Assembly: GCA_938743325.2 (NCBI GenBank)
Contig: OW568872.1
Span: forward strand, 1 to 64,000
Length of the DNA: 64,000 nt
Direction: 5' to 3'
DNA from: Pycnococcus provasolii
Lineage: Eukaryota > Chlorophyta > Pseudoscourfieldiophyceae > Pseudoscourfieldiales > Pycnococcaceae
Shown here: in pieces, positions 50,914 to 59,932 of the stretch
Layout of the letters: each line of letters opens with the position of its first letter
Position numbering within the stretch: position 1 is the stretch's first letter
Translations under genes and position numbers: made by a program
Notes under the pieces: model-generated
The model's database searches: none
What the model was told of the DNA's origin: nothing
What the model saw: only the letters and a program-made list of their open reading frames with translations

Positions 50914-52788
50914 TTATCTTACATGCCTTAACGACCCCCGCACGTCTGCCGCTGACAGCGTCGCCCGACTTCCCGTCGTCGCTGGCCCGGTCGCGGATGA
51001 GCCATGGCGCCACCGTTTCGCTGCGCGTCTCACGCACTCAGCCACGTCCTCGGCGGCGGACTCGGCGAGGTCGTAGGTGCCGTAGTGAGGCGACCGCACG
51101 CTTTCGACAAAATCGTACGCCCATCCGAGCGATGACGACACCTGCGCATACGCGGGATTGACGTACGGCATCTCCGGAAGCTCAATCAGAGTGCGGCTGG
51201 CGTTGCGTGCGACGTCATCGACGAACATCGCATTGACAAGTCCAGCTCCGTGTGGTCCAAGCAACGCCACGCACCCACGCATCGCGTTGATGTGAGCCGC
51301 GGACACGGACCCTCCACCCGCCGGCGCCTCGAATACACGAAATGCGAGACCCTCTGCCACCGCCGCCGTGCTTGCCGCCTTGGTGATAACATCGTCGTCC
51401 GCCGCGCGTAGCGCGCGAGGTGGGTTATTCGACTCCGCACTTAGCGCACCGGCCAGCGTGCCCCGCGCGGAGTTCTCCGAGCGCCGGCGCACGTACACGA
51501 TGCATGGTGGCGCTTCGTCTTCGATGTTGTTCTCGTCGCGTCTGGCGGCGTCCGCGAGCAGCTCCGCGCCGAGTACAAAGCCCGCGCGTGGAGGTTGCCA
51601 CGTACTCCACAGGTCCCGTTCGTCGGGCGTGCCACGGCATGGTACCCAGTCGATGACCCAGAGCACACCAACCTTGCCATCGTCCGTTGGTGCGGGCACG
51701 TGCAAGGCCATCGTGTTGTACACGACGGGCTCTGGTCGCGTGCCGCATCGCAAGCAGGCTGCCTCGTAAGCTTCCCAGACCAGAGGCGCCTCTTCGCGTG
51801 GCGGAAGCAGCGCGCATCGCGCCTTTGCAAGGATGCCAGCCTGCTCTGCGAATGCGATGCGGCTCACGCCCTCGGCAGCTGCGTGATAGTGGTTGTGCAG
51901 ACTTGCCGATACGAGTGCAACGCATGGACTTGGCACGGTGCGCCGTGCGCCGCCAAACGCCACGGAGGAGGAGGAATGCGATGCAGCGGCGGCGAGCGCG
52001 CGCGTATCGATCAGCTTGAGAGGCTCGGACCAGAGGTGGCCGCCGACGACGAGGTGTCCGTCGGGCGTCGCTAGAGTGGCGCAAGGTCCCGATATGGCGC
52101 CACCGTCGCACCTGAGCGCAAACACGTCGCGGTCGGAGAAGAGCGCGCTTGGAGGCACCTCGCCGTCGTTCGCCTTCCAAGCACGTGGCGATTTCGGCGC
52201 GGGTGGCTGACGCGCCGGCCCGTACGTCGAGCCGCGTCCTGGGAGCAGGGCGTGCACGGCAAGAGAAGGTGCGCCTTGCACGCGGCATCCGGCACCGTCG
52301 TCGCGTTTGTGATCTCGTTCAAAGGCATCGCGCACTCTCTCGTCGTCGACGTGCAGAACTTGCAACGGCTGCGCCATGAACGCTTGACTCGCCCGAAACG
52401 CGCTGTGTCCCCCCAACCACGCCGCCCCTTTCGGGCCAGTATCTCTCGCAAGGATTCCCACGAGGTCAAGCAGCGTCGCGTCTCCGGTGTCCGTTCGGTT
52501 GTTGTTCGCCGCGACGAGCACGCGCACCGCCTCTCTCGCAGCCAGGAGCGACCCGGACATGTGCACGAGCGTGTAAGCCATGGACGATGCGTCGGAGGCC
52601 GTTGCGCCCGTCTTAAGTGCCGACCTCCATATCGCGCGCGCTTTGGGCCTTGCGTCCGCGCGCTCGTAGCACGCGCCCAGCAGGACGGCAAGTTGCGTGA
52701 GTTGTGGTTTTTGCTCGTACAGCGTCGCGAGCACGTCCGCCGCGCGTTCGTAGTCGTGCGCGAGCAGGAGTTGCGAGGCGACGTCCAT
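50914..52788 (-). CDS. GT61-family glycosyltransferase with N-terminal TPR-like helices
   Basis: A 624-residue protein. The C-terminal half contains the family GT61 (DUF563) signature LLGPHGAGLVNAMF near 525, preceded by the conserved HINAMRGC region, and NHYHAAAEGVSRI near 330 as the other hallmark. GT61 covers EOGT, plant xylosyl- and arabinosyltransferases and algal homologues. The first about 110 residues form TPR-like helices (YERAADVLATLYEQKPQL). No signal peptide or membrane helix is seen, which is odd for a Golgi enzyme. The start at 52788 is the first ATG. Donor and acceptor are unknown. Confidence 0.85.
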   Translation of the reverse strand: MDVASQLLLAHDYERAADVLATLYEQKPQLTQLAVLLGACYERADARPKARAIWRSALKTGATASDASSMAYTLVHMSGSLLAAREAVRVLVAANNNRTDTGDATLLDLVGILARDTGPKGAAWLGGHSAFRASQAFMAQPLQVLHVDDERVRDAFERDHKRDDGAGCRVQGAPSLAVHALLPGRGSTYGPARQPPAPKSPRAWKANDGEVPPSALFSDRDVFALRCDGGAISGPCATLATPDGHLVVGGHLWSEPLKLIDTRALAAAASHSSSSVAFGGARRTVPSPCVALVSASLHNHYHAAAEGVSRIAFAEQAGILAKARCALLPPREEAPLVWEAYEAACLRCGTRPEPVVYNTMALHVPAPTDDGKVGVLWVIDWVPCRGTPDERDLWSTWQPPRAGFVLGAELLADAARRDENNIEDEAPPCIVYVRRRSENSARGTLAGALSAESNNPPRALRAADDDVITKAASTAAVAEGLAFRVFEAPAGGGSVSAAHINAMRGCVALLGPHGAGLVNAMFVDDVARNASRTLIELPEMPYVNPAYAQVSSSLGWAYDFVESVRSPHYGTYDLAESAAEDVAECVRRAAKRWRHGSSATGPATTGSRATLSAADVRGSLRHVR

Positions 52789-52985
52789 GGAACGGGACGG
52801 GGGAGAGGCAAAGCCGTTATTATTCTGATTCTGCAGGGATGAATTCCCGTCCTAGGGGGAAAAAATCAGAACAGGGGTCCATTCAGGATTGATTGTCAGG
52901 GTCCCGGGGGAGAACTCGTCTTGGAACTCAATCCCACCTGGACCTGCTTTTTGCCCTCTTTTTCGGAGTCACTCTGTCACGCATC

Positions 52986-54224
52986 ATGCCCGGCATGACC
53001 GGAGGAGCCGGGATGAAGGTCGCAGATGGTGTGGCGTCCCTTTCTTCTCGGGTCGTCACTCTAGAGCACTCCTGCCGATCCCTGCGTGGAGAAGTCGCGA
53101 CTCTGCGACGCGAAAACATACAGATGCACGCATCACTAGAACGCGTCATGTCGATGATGACGGAACAGCAACAGCAACACCTGATGAAAGAATCAGCAAA
53201 AGGGGCGGCACGGGCTGGTGAAGTGGCGGAAGATCTGAAGAAGAAGCAGAAAATACATCACCACCAGCAACTTGGCGCACCGATGCCTCCGCCGCCGCCA
53301 CCACCTCCTCAGAATCTACGCCTACAACGTCAAGATGAGGAGCCACGGCGGCGCAAAAACGAAAAGACAAAGATTGTCCCGCACGACAACGGATCCTTCT
53401 CAGTCCTCATCGGAGGAATCTTTCGCCAACACAAGCCAGGGTGTGGATGCCAAGTGTGCACCAGAGCTAGGCGCGATCATAGCAAGATGGTCAACAGCAA
53501 TCAGCAGCACAAGAGGAACAACACAACAACAGGCGGCGGTGAACAACAACAGCATGCATCTGCCGCTGACGATGCAAAGGCTGCCACCGCCGCACGTGCT
53601 GGCTACCTGCCGCTCGAGACGATTAATGACATCTCGGTTGGCAGCTGGGTTCACGTGAATTCTGGGAAATCGACGCGTCCTTGGTATGGACAAGTGGCAT
53701 ACAGAAACGTGGCGACGAACGAGCTTGGCGTGAAATGGCTCGTGTCTGTTCGGAACACTGAAAGGGCACTGTTCGCATTCCAAGGTGGGATCGACAACGT
53801 TCATCTAGGCTCGATTGTCGAGGCGTCACCCTCCCTCTTCCACGAAGCTGGATCACAGGCGGTGAACAAGCTACTTAGGGAGCCTGACAAGAACAAGACG
53901 TACTTCTGCTTCACAGAGACATGCCACTTTGGATGTGCGCACAGCGCCACTGAGATTGCCGGGAAGACGCCGCGCCCTCCTGTATTGACCACGCAGCGGG
54001 ACGAGTACGCGAGTCGACTCCTTTCCACCACGAAGCGTCAACGTGTCGATGACTACCACCACAGCGACGAAGACGACGAAGCCTACGATGGAATCGGCAC
54101 ATCAGGGAATACGCACGATGCTGACGGAGTCTTTCCCAGCGACGATGAAATTGCTGCCGAGGCTGTGAAAGCTGCCATCTCACTCGCTTCTGCTCTGAAT
54201 AACAAACAACGATGTGCGGGATGA
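52986..54224 (+). CDS. Cys/His-rich protein of unknown function, with an in-frame TGA
   Basis: A 412-residue frame to the first stop. A short coiled coil (about 20-70) and a Pro-rich run precede HDNGSFSVLIGGIFRQH and KPGCGCQVCTRARR, whose CxCxxC pattern recalls small zinc-binding motifs of plant B3/VAL factors. A compact domain follows (SVGSWVHVNSGKSTRPWYGQ, about 215-300), then YFCFTETCHFGCAH and an acidic tail. The same frame stays open after the TGA at 54222-54224 and gives another Cys/His-rich block (FGCKSGCKSYQD, TSCSHEKKKHCC). Splicing (for example donor 54165, acceptor 54243, 79 nt), readthrough or decay are open alternatives. The ATG at 52986 is chosen as the first in frame. Confidence 0.65.
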   Translation: MPGMTGGAGMKVADGVASLSSRVVTLEHSCRSLRGEVATLRRENIQMHASLERVMSMMTEQQQQHLMKESAKGAARAGEVAEDLKKKQKIHHHQQLGAPMPPPPPPPPQNLRLQRQDEEPRRRKNEKTKIVPHDNGSFSVLIGGIFRQHKPGCGCQVCTRARRDHSKMVNSNQQHKRNNTTTGGGEQQQHASAADDAKAATAARAGYLPLETINDISVGSWVHVNSGKSTRPWYGQVAYRNVATNELGVKWLVSVRNTERALFAFQGGIDNVHLGSIVEASPSLFHEAGSQAVNKLLREPDKNKTYFCFTETCHFGCAHSATEIAGKTPRPPVLTTQRDEYASRLLSTTKRQRVDDYHHSDEDDEAYDGIGTSGNTHDADGVFPSDDEIAAEAVKAAISLASALNNKQRCAG

Positions 54225-54474
54225 TATCCTGGTGAACGCGCAGGTCCAAGGGAGAGCTACGATCCTGAGCACGAGGAGGAGTTTGGATGCAAGAGTGGCT
54301 GTAAGAGCTACCAAGACCCCGCCGGCACATTCACCCGTAAGAAGGGTGACGCGCACGTGGGTTGGACCTCTTGCAGCCATGAGAAGAAGAAGCATTGTTG
54401 CAAGGCACAAGTAGTTGTTACAAAAGATCAAGTAGACACTTTTTATCCAGCGGATCATTCATTCATCACCATCC

Positions 54475-55614
54475 CTATCGTCTCCACGCAAGCACGAACC
54501 GGTTGCGTCCTTCGAGGTCGCACTCCACCGATACATCGCGCCACGTATTATCGTCACTTCTCATCATGTCTGCCAGCTCGTGCGCCTGTTCGCCCGCATT
54601 GGTTTCCAAAGCGTACAACCCTCCAGATCGCAATGCATCCACCGCTTCCTTCGTCAGTGCACGAATGGCATCCGCGCCGTCCGCACCGCCTCCATCAAGT
54701 GCAAGCATTGGTTCGTGGCGACCCACCTCGAGCTGCAGCGTCGAAGCGTCGCCATGCAGTGGAATGTACGGCGGATTGGACACCAGCAGGGCGAGCTTTC
54801 CCTCGCGCACTTCGGCAGGCAGCGGCGCAAGCCAAGGGCCGACGAGCACGTGCACAGCTGGCGTAGAGCTGTCGCCGTTGCCGTCGTTGCACTCGGACAG
54901 TCCAAGGCGCCTGGCATTGCGGCGCGCAAAGCCAGCCGCGTCCTCGCTGACGTCCGTAGCAAAGACGCGTGGGTCCGAAGTGACATCTTCCTGCTCAGCG
55001 TAGAGGCGTCGTCGCTCGGCACAGAGCGCTAGGGCGAGAGCGCCGCTTCCGGTGCCGGCGTCGCACCACGGACCGTCGAGGAGCGCGCGCTCGCGCTTGA
55101 CGGCTGCGACACACAGCCGCGCGAGTTCCTCCGTCTCTGGCCGTGGTATGAGCACGCCTTGCCCAACTTCCAGCACAAAGTCGCCCCAGTGCGCCTCGTT
55201 CGTGAGGTACTGCAGCGGCACACGTTCGTCGACGCGCCGCTTCCACATTTCGTCGAGTTCCGCGACGGTGAGCCTCGACGTCGCGGTTGGCATCGCCATG
55301 AACGGCGAGCTGGCGAGTGCTGCGGCATCTTTCCAGCCGTCGATGGCATCCTCGAGCAGCCAGTCGAGCTCGCGCCTGAAGTCCTCCGCTGTCACGGCGG
55401 CATCGCACGCCGTTTGAGCTTTTTGGATGGCGTGGGCTCGCCACGCGATGGTTTCCTCGATGGAGACTTTGTGTGAGAGAGGTTGCGAGGTGAGCCCGCA
55501 CGGTTGAGGCGAGGGCGGCGGCGTGGCTTGAGCAGCAGTCGTTGAGCAGCGAGGGCGCGCCAGGAGGCGCTTCGTGGTGAGGGCGAGCGTGCGAGACCAC
55601 AGCGGCGCCGCCAT
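54475..55614 (-). CDS. HEMK1: HemK/PrmC-type N5-glutamine methyltransferase
   Basis: A 379-residue class I methyltransferase that methylates the Gln of the GGQ loop of release factors. The N-terminal helical domain (about 50-140) is followed by VLIPRPETEEL at 154-164, the SAM motif DAGTGSGALALAL at 185-197, DVSEDA near 221, and the catalytic SNPPYIP at 279-285. The first 50 residues are Arg/Ser/Thr/Pro rich, suggesting mitochondrial or plastid import and release factor targets there. The ATG at 55614 is the first in frame. Divergent to the WD40 gene with only 133 bases between start codons. Confidence 0.93.
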   Translation of the reverse strand: MAAPLWSRTLALTTKRLLARPRCSTTAAQATPPPSPQPCGLTSQPLSHKVSIEETIAWRAHAIQKAQTACDAAVTAEDFRRELDWLLEDAIDGWKDAAALASSPFMAMPTATSRLTVAELDEMWKRRVDERVPLQYLTNEAHWGDFVLEVGQGVLIPRPETEELARLCVAAVKRERALLDGPWCDAGTGSGALALALCAERRRLYAEQEDVTSDPRVFATDVSEDAAGFARRNARRLGLSECNDGNGDSSTPAVHVLVGPWLAPLPAEVREGKLALLVSNPPYIPLHGDASTLQLEVGRHEPMLALDGGGADGADAIRALTKEAVDALRSGGLYALETNAGEQAHELADMMRSDDNTWRDVSVECDLEGRNRFVLAWRR

Positions 55615-55747
55615 AGCCCCAATCGCGCAATGTCGGGCGAAGGACGGATTTTTTGGGGGTTTCTTCCAGCAAACCCCCAATCACCTCCCCCAATCCCACC
55701 CTCGCGATTCGTCGTCGTCGTCGGGAATACCTTCCACTCCTATCCCC

Positions 55748-56878
55748 ATGTCCATGGCAACGCCCGCCACACCACGCACACTGCTCGTGCCGTCGGGCGT
55801 GCGCGCGCTCGCATCGCTCAAGCCGTCCGTCTACCTCGCCGCGCTCGACACGTCCGTGCGAGAACCGGCGTCGCAAATCGCCGTGCTGCGCCTGAGAACA
55901 ACAGGCGCTGGCGACGAGTCGCTGGAACTCGCGGGACACTGGACAGCATCCAGCCCGGCGCCGGTTTGCGTGCGCGTGCGAGATGGAAAGATCCTGACGT
56001 GCCACGCGCAGGGTGCAACTGTATGGCAGGCACCCGACGGCGAGGCGGACGGCAAGCTGACGGAGATCACTAAGATGCAGCTTGGCGACGACGCGGGCTG
56101 CCACGACGCCGCGTGGGGCGCAAGCGGCGACGTCGTGCTCGCCGCCGCAGGCTCGCGCGGCGCGGCGTTGTGGACGCTGAAGCCGGACGGAGGAGGTGCA
56201 TCTGTTGCGTACGGTCCAACCGCAGGGTCGGCCGTCGCCGCGCCGTGCGCCGCCGCCTGCTTCGCGGAGGGTGACATCGGCGGCGGGAACGTCTTCTGGG
56301 CTGCACACGGCACGGACGTCGGCCTGTTCGATCCAAGGCGCGACGAAAAGTTGGGACCCGCTCTGCTTCTCGCGCGCGCGCATGCGCCAGGGTGCTCTGT
56401 GACGACCGTCAGCAGCCCGGGCACGTCGTCGGCTGCCGCAACAACGCTCGTGAGCGCGGGCAGTGACGGCTACATCCGCTACTGGGACGCGAGGGTGCCT
56501 AGCGACGCGGGAGGTGCCGCAGGCGCGCGCACCTCCTCGCCCGTCGTCGAGCTTAGCGCGCACGCGCCGCACTCCGTGTCGCGCATCGTGCGCCACGGCG
56601 ACCACGCGTCTCTTTGGGCAAGCTGCGGCAGCGACGGTCGCGCGTGCCTGTTCCACCTTCCGAACCTGGCTGCTGGCACGTCGTCGTCGTCGTCGTCCTC
56701 GTCGTCGTCGTCCGGGGAGCCGTGCTACGCCAGCGCGTGCCACGACGACGCGTGCGTGGGCGTGTGCTGGGACGTCGCGAGCGAGGGCGCGGGCTGGGGT
56801 TGGCTGAGCGCGAGCGCGGACGGTCTGGTCGTGCGCCACCACGTGAGCCGCAAGGTGAAGTACGACGTGCTTCTGTAA
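55748..56878 (+). CDS. WD40-repeat protein, EIPR1/TSSC1-like
   Basis: A 376-residue single beta-propeller. Several blades are visible: WGASGDVVLAAAGSRGAALW, AHGTDVGLFDPR, LVSAGSDGYIRYWDAR, LWASCGSDGRACLF, GWLSASADGLVVRHHV. The order and the C-terminal end, VKYDVLL, resemble EIPR1 (TSSC1), which works with EARP/GARP tethers and dense-core vesicle traffic. A poly-Ser run encoded by a TCG tract lies near residue 320. The family call is moderate; other propellers cannot be excluded. Starts at the ATG at 55748, with a second in-frame ATG two codons on. Confidence 0.72.
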   Translation: MSMATPATPRTLLVPSGVRALASLKPSVYLAALDTSVREPASQIAVLRLRTTGAGDESLELAGHWTASSPAPVCVRVRDGKILTCHAQGATVWQAPDGEADGKLTEITKMQLGDDAGCHDAAWGASGDVVLAAAGSRGAALWTLKPDGGGASVAYGPTAGSAVAAPCAAACFAEGDIGGGNVFWAAHGTDVGLFDPRRDEKLGPALLLARAHAPGCSVTTVSSPGTSSAAATTLVSAGSDGYIRYWDARVPSDAGGAAGARTSSPVVELSAHAPHSVSRIVRHGDHASLWASCGSDGRACLFHLPNLAAGTSSSSSSSSSSSGEPCYASACHDDACVGVCWDVASEGAGWGWLSASADGLVVRHHVSRKVKYDVLL

Positions 56879-57258
56879 CCCTAACCCTAAAGTAACAGGA
56901 ATGTTGGGGACCCCGTTGTTTGAACTTGGACCCGTTGAGATGCGTGTTGGTTCCCCCGCGGGAGGATCCCTTGATCTTTTCTGCCCTGTTCCCAATCCGG
57001 GAGGCTCCGGAGGAGAAAAAGTGAAGGGCCCCCCTCCCCTTCTTCTTCTTCTTCTTTTTGCTTTTTCTGACACCTTTTTCAGACGTGTAAAATATCCCTC
57101 CCCTCCTTCTCCTCTCCTCTCCTCTCCTCTCCTCTCACGCGTGTCTTGTGTCAAACTGCCAAACGCGTGCTATCGTACTTTTTACTTTTTTAGTGTTCAT
57201 TGTTCGCAACTTGTTCCTGTCTCCTTTCCGGTTTGTGGTTAGGTTTTACTTGGTGGTT
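56879..57258. promoter_or_regulatory. Promoter region of the CA1P-like gene with telomere-like motif
   Basis: The WD40 stop codon is directly followed by CCCTAACCCTAAAGTAAC (56877-56894), matching the cluster at 47979-47996. Further on are CTTCTTCTTCTT and CTCCTCTCCTCT tracts at 57040-57135. There is no gene in the 380 bases. Confidence 0.5.
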
Positions 57259-58432
57259 ATGGCGTGTCGGCTCTCTTCTTCTGCTGCTCGACGCACACAG
57301 TTTGCGTCGTCGTCTTCTTTGGTGCGTACCTCGCGTCGACTTGGGGCGGTGGGCACTACCACGTTCAGCCAATCGAAGGTCCCGGAAAGAACGGACCATG
57401 ATGATGATGACGGAGACAAACAAACCACGCAGAATAACCGAGCGACGGTGACCATGCCTCTCAGGCCGTTCTGCGAACAAAGAGGGAGCAGTGCAAGCGA
57501 AGCAGAGACAGACTTGACCACGGGAGGGGCGTACGCAAACGGCTCGGGGGCGGCGGCGGCGCTCGTCGAGCCGCCGGGAAACGGTAACACGCCACCACTC
57601 GACGAGCCGAAGGAAATCTGGCTCGTCCGACATGGACAGAGCGAGTGGAATGCCGCCAGCCGCATTCAAGGCGATACCAACGAAAGCGACCTCACCGAAA
57701 AAGGAATGACGCAGGCGACGCAGATGGGTAACGCGCTTAAGGGTGTTCTCTTCGACGGTGGGTGCTATACAAGCCCAGTCAAGAGAGCGAGCACAACGGC
57801 GCACATAGTCTGGTCAACGCGCAGAGACGAACCCGCAACCGCCGCATTTGGCGAACCCGCGTCCGTCAAGCCGCTGTGGGAGCTCAAGGAGATGAACCTC
57901 CTGCACCTGCAGGGCATGAAGAATGCCGACGCAGCGGTGCAGTACGAAAAAAGCTACAGGATTTGGAGAGAAACTCCGCACAACTTCTGTGGGCTCGAGC
58001 ACGGCGAGTTGGCTCACGACGACGACGACGAGGGTGACGACGAGCAGGGGCAGAAAGTGTACCCCGTACGTGAGCTGTGGACAAGAGCGCAAGTTGCATG
58101 GGGAAAGGTGCTCAGCTCTCCTGGATCTCGGACGCTCGTCGTCAGTCACAAAAGCACGTTGCGTGCCATGGTTTGTGTCGCACTTGGCCTTCCACCCGAG
58201 GCGTTCAGGTCGATTGATATCAACAGTAAGTCTACCACGAAACCCATTGCCGTGGCGGATAAATCACACGAGTCGCTAACAATCTTTTTTTGCCAACAAA
58301 TAATCACACTAAATTCAAACAGATGGCGGAATCACCGTGATTCGTGTGGACAGGGAAGGCTGCCCGATGCTCGTTAAGATGAACGATACTTCGGTCGTGA
58401 CGATTGAGAATTTCGAATTCGTCAGCGCGTGA
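57259..58432 (+). CDS. Histidine phosphatase, plant 2-carboxyarabinitol-1-phosphatase-like (two exons)
   Basis: A 358-residue protein; exons 57259-58225 and 58323-58432, intron 97 nt with donor GTAAGT. The catalytic LVRHGQSEWN is at 122-131. TSPVKRASTTAHIVW, LQGMKNADA, YPVRELW, VVSHKSTLRAMVC and SIDINNGGI closely follow the plastid 2-carboxy-D-arabinitol-1-phosphatase of plants, which removes a Rubisco inhibitor. Residues 1-65 are Ser/Arg-rich, like a transit peptide. An acidic insert of about 25 residues (HDDDDEGDDEQ) sits before YPVRELW and is not typical. Substrate identity is inferred; related enzymes act on other sugar phosphates. Confidence 0.9.
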
Positions 58433-58634
58433 CATGATCACGACGATCTTTTGATTTTGATTTTGTTTTTTGTCTGTGTGTTTTTCTTTTTTGTAATTCG
58501 ATTCATTCAATACCCTTTATCAAAGTGAAAAAGAAGCAAACAAACTCGTTCAACTACAACACAACATTTACAGTACAGCGAGGGTGTTTGGGTTTTCCTC
58601 CCACCCATACTCGGTTCTCTCGTTCTTCTCGTTC

Positions 58635-59543
58635 TCAAGCCAATTTGGGTTCCTCCACAACCGCATCGACGTCGTCATCAACCAGCTCACCTGACCTGCG
58701 CATTTGGATTGTGCGATAACACTGCGCAAGCAGAGTACCATTGAGGAGAAGGCCGGTGACCTGCAGAGCGAGATTCAAGATGTCCTGCGTGAGCGTGAGC
58801 GTCGTAAAGATTCGTGCTATGCTGCCGCACACGTTAAGCGCCTGCGTGACCCAGCTCAGCTCGCCGGTGTTTCCTCGCTTAAGGTTCATGACAATTTGAG
58901 GCAGACGAGAGCCGTTGACAATCAAGCCAGCCACCGCGTTCAGCGACAAGAGCGCCTGCGCTCCAAACGGCTGTGCTGGAAGCCACCAAAACAAAGTTGC
59001 GCACATCGCCACGCCGCCAACGGCTGACAAGGCGAACGGAGTTGCTGACTTGGCAAAGCCGTGGCGGAAGTAGAATATCTGGCACGCGACGATGACGTCC
59101 TGTATGACGAGTGCGATGCACTCGGCATACGTGCTGAGCGGATATTCTCTGGAGACGTTGTATGCGAGCACCAGCGTGAGGCCGATGCTTTCCCACGTGA
59201 AGCTGCCGAGAGACAGTCCCTTGGCGGACCGGCTCTTGTGGATGCGCAGAATCTGCGGCAGGCTTCGCACGCACGCGCCGGTCACCACGCACACGCCTAC
59301 AACGTGCGCGAGCGTTTCGGCGACTCCCGATGCGGATGCGGCCGTCACCGCCGAGCTTCGTCGCGACTTGACCATTGGCTTGGTTGAGCGCGCAAAACCT
59401 GGAGACCCGCGACCTCGAGCACCTGGCGCACCTCGAGCAAAACAGTGCAAGGGAGAGGAGAGTTGACGGCGAGGTGCTTTCATCCTCATCCTCAAAGGAG
59501 GTCTAGGAGGACTACTGCTCATCGTCCTCATCGCCATCGCCAT
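58635..59543 (-). CDS. PQ-loop membrane protein, MPDU1-like, probably plastid
   Basis: A 302-residue membrane protein with seven predicted helices after residue 75. Two PQ-loops are clear: SLPQILRIHKSRSAKGLSLG near 115 and RLPQIVMNLKRGNTGELSW near 215. The arrangement is that of MPDU1 and its plant plastid relatives; PQ-loop proteins carry small solutes or assist lipid-linked sugar use. The first 70 residues are rich in Arg, Ser, Pro and Met with no acidic residue, fitting a transit peptide. Four in-frame ATGs cluster at the start. Divergent to CWC25. Confidence 0.88.
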   Translation of the reverse strand: MAMAMRTMSSSPPRPPLRMRMKAPRRQLSSPLHCFARGAPGARGRGSPGFARSTKPMVKSRRSSAVTAASASGVAETLAHVVGVCVVTGACVRSLPQILRIHKSRSAKGLSLGSFTWESIGLTLVLAYNVSREYPLSTYAECIALVIQDVIVACQIFYFRHGFAKSATPFALSAVGGVAMCATLFWWLPAQPFGAQALLSLNAVAGLIVNGSRLPQIVMNLKRGNTGELSWVTQALNVCGSIARIFTTLTLTQDILNLALQVTGLLLNGTLLAQCYRTIQMRRSGELVDDDVDAVVEEPKLA

Positions 59544-59932
59544 CGCCAATCGTCGTCGTCGCGCACGCGATACGGTGCGGTGCGGTGCGGTGCGGTGCGG
59601 TGAGCGGAGGACAGACGTCTAAGGGAAGGGGGAGGGAAGGGGGACCGGAACTCGCTTTGGTGGGGATTCTATCCGCTGCGAATTTGCGGGGCCGCCGTTG
59701 CGGGTCCTCTCCCACTCCTCTCTCGGAATTTGCGGGGCTGGAGCGAGCGAGCCAGCCTGGAAGATTGGGTGACTTCCCAAACCCCGAAAAAACTCGTTCT
59801 CGCATTTTAGTTCTCATTTTAGTTCGGGGTTTCGTCGAGGGGTTTCCCAGCGTCGGGCCTTGGCATTCCAAGGAGGGGCGGCTCCTTCGCCGTTCACTCT
59901 GGGTTCACTCTGGGTTCAATTCTGCAGCCGCC
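59544..59932. promoter_or_regulatory. Divergent promoter, PQ-loop and CWC25 genes
   Basis: Contains five GGTGC units (about 59577-59601), a duplicated GAATTTGCGGGGC (near 59679 and 59727), a duplicated TTTTAGTTC, and GGGTTCACTCT twice just before the CWC25 ATG. No telo-box. Confidence 0.45.

Noticed and set aside
54222-54224. Firm claim of a selenocysteine codon
   Set aside because: No SECIS was recognised by eye and splicing or decay are simpler; left as an open finding.
54995-57154. 719-codon minus-strand frame across HemK, WD40 and the next spacer
   Set aside because: It crosses two well-supported genes in other frames and has the Arg/Ala composition of a GC-rich shadow.
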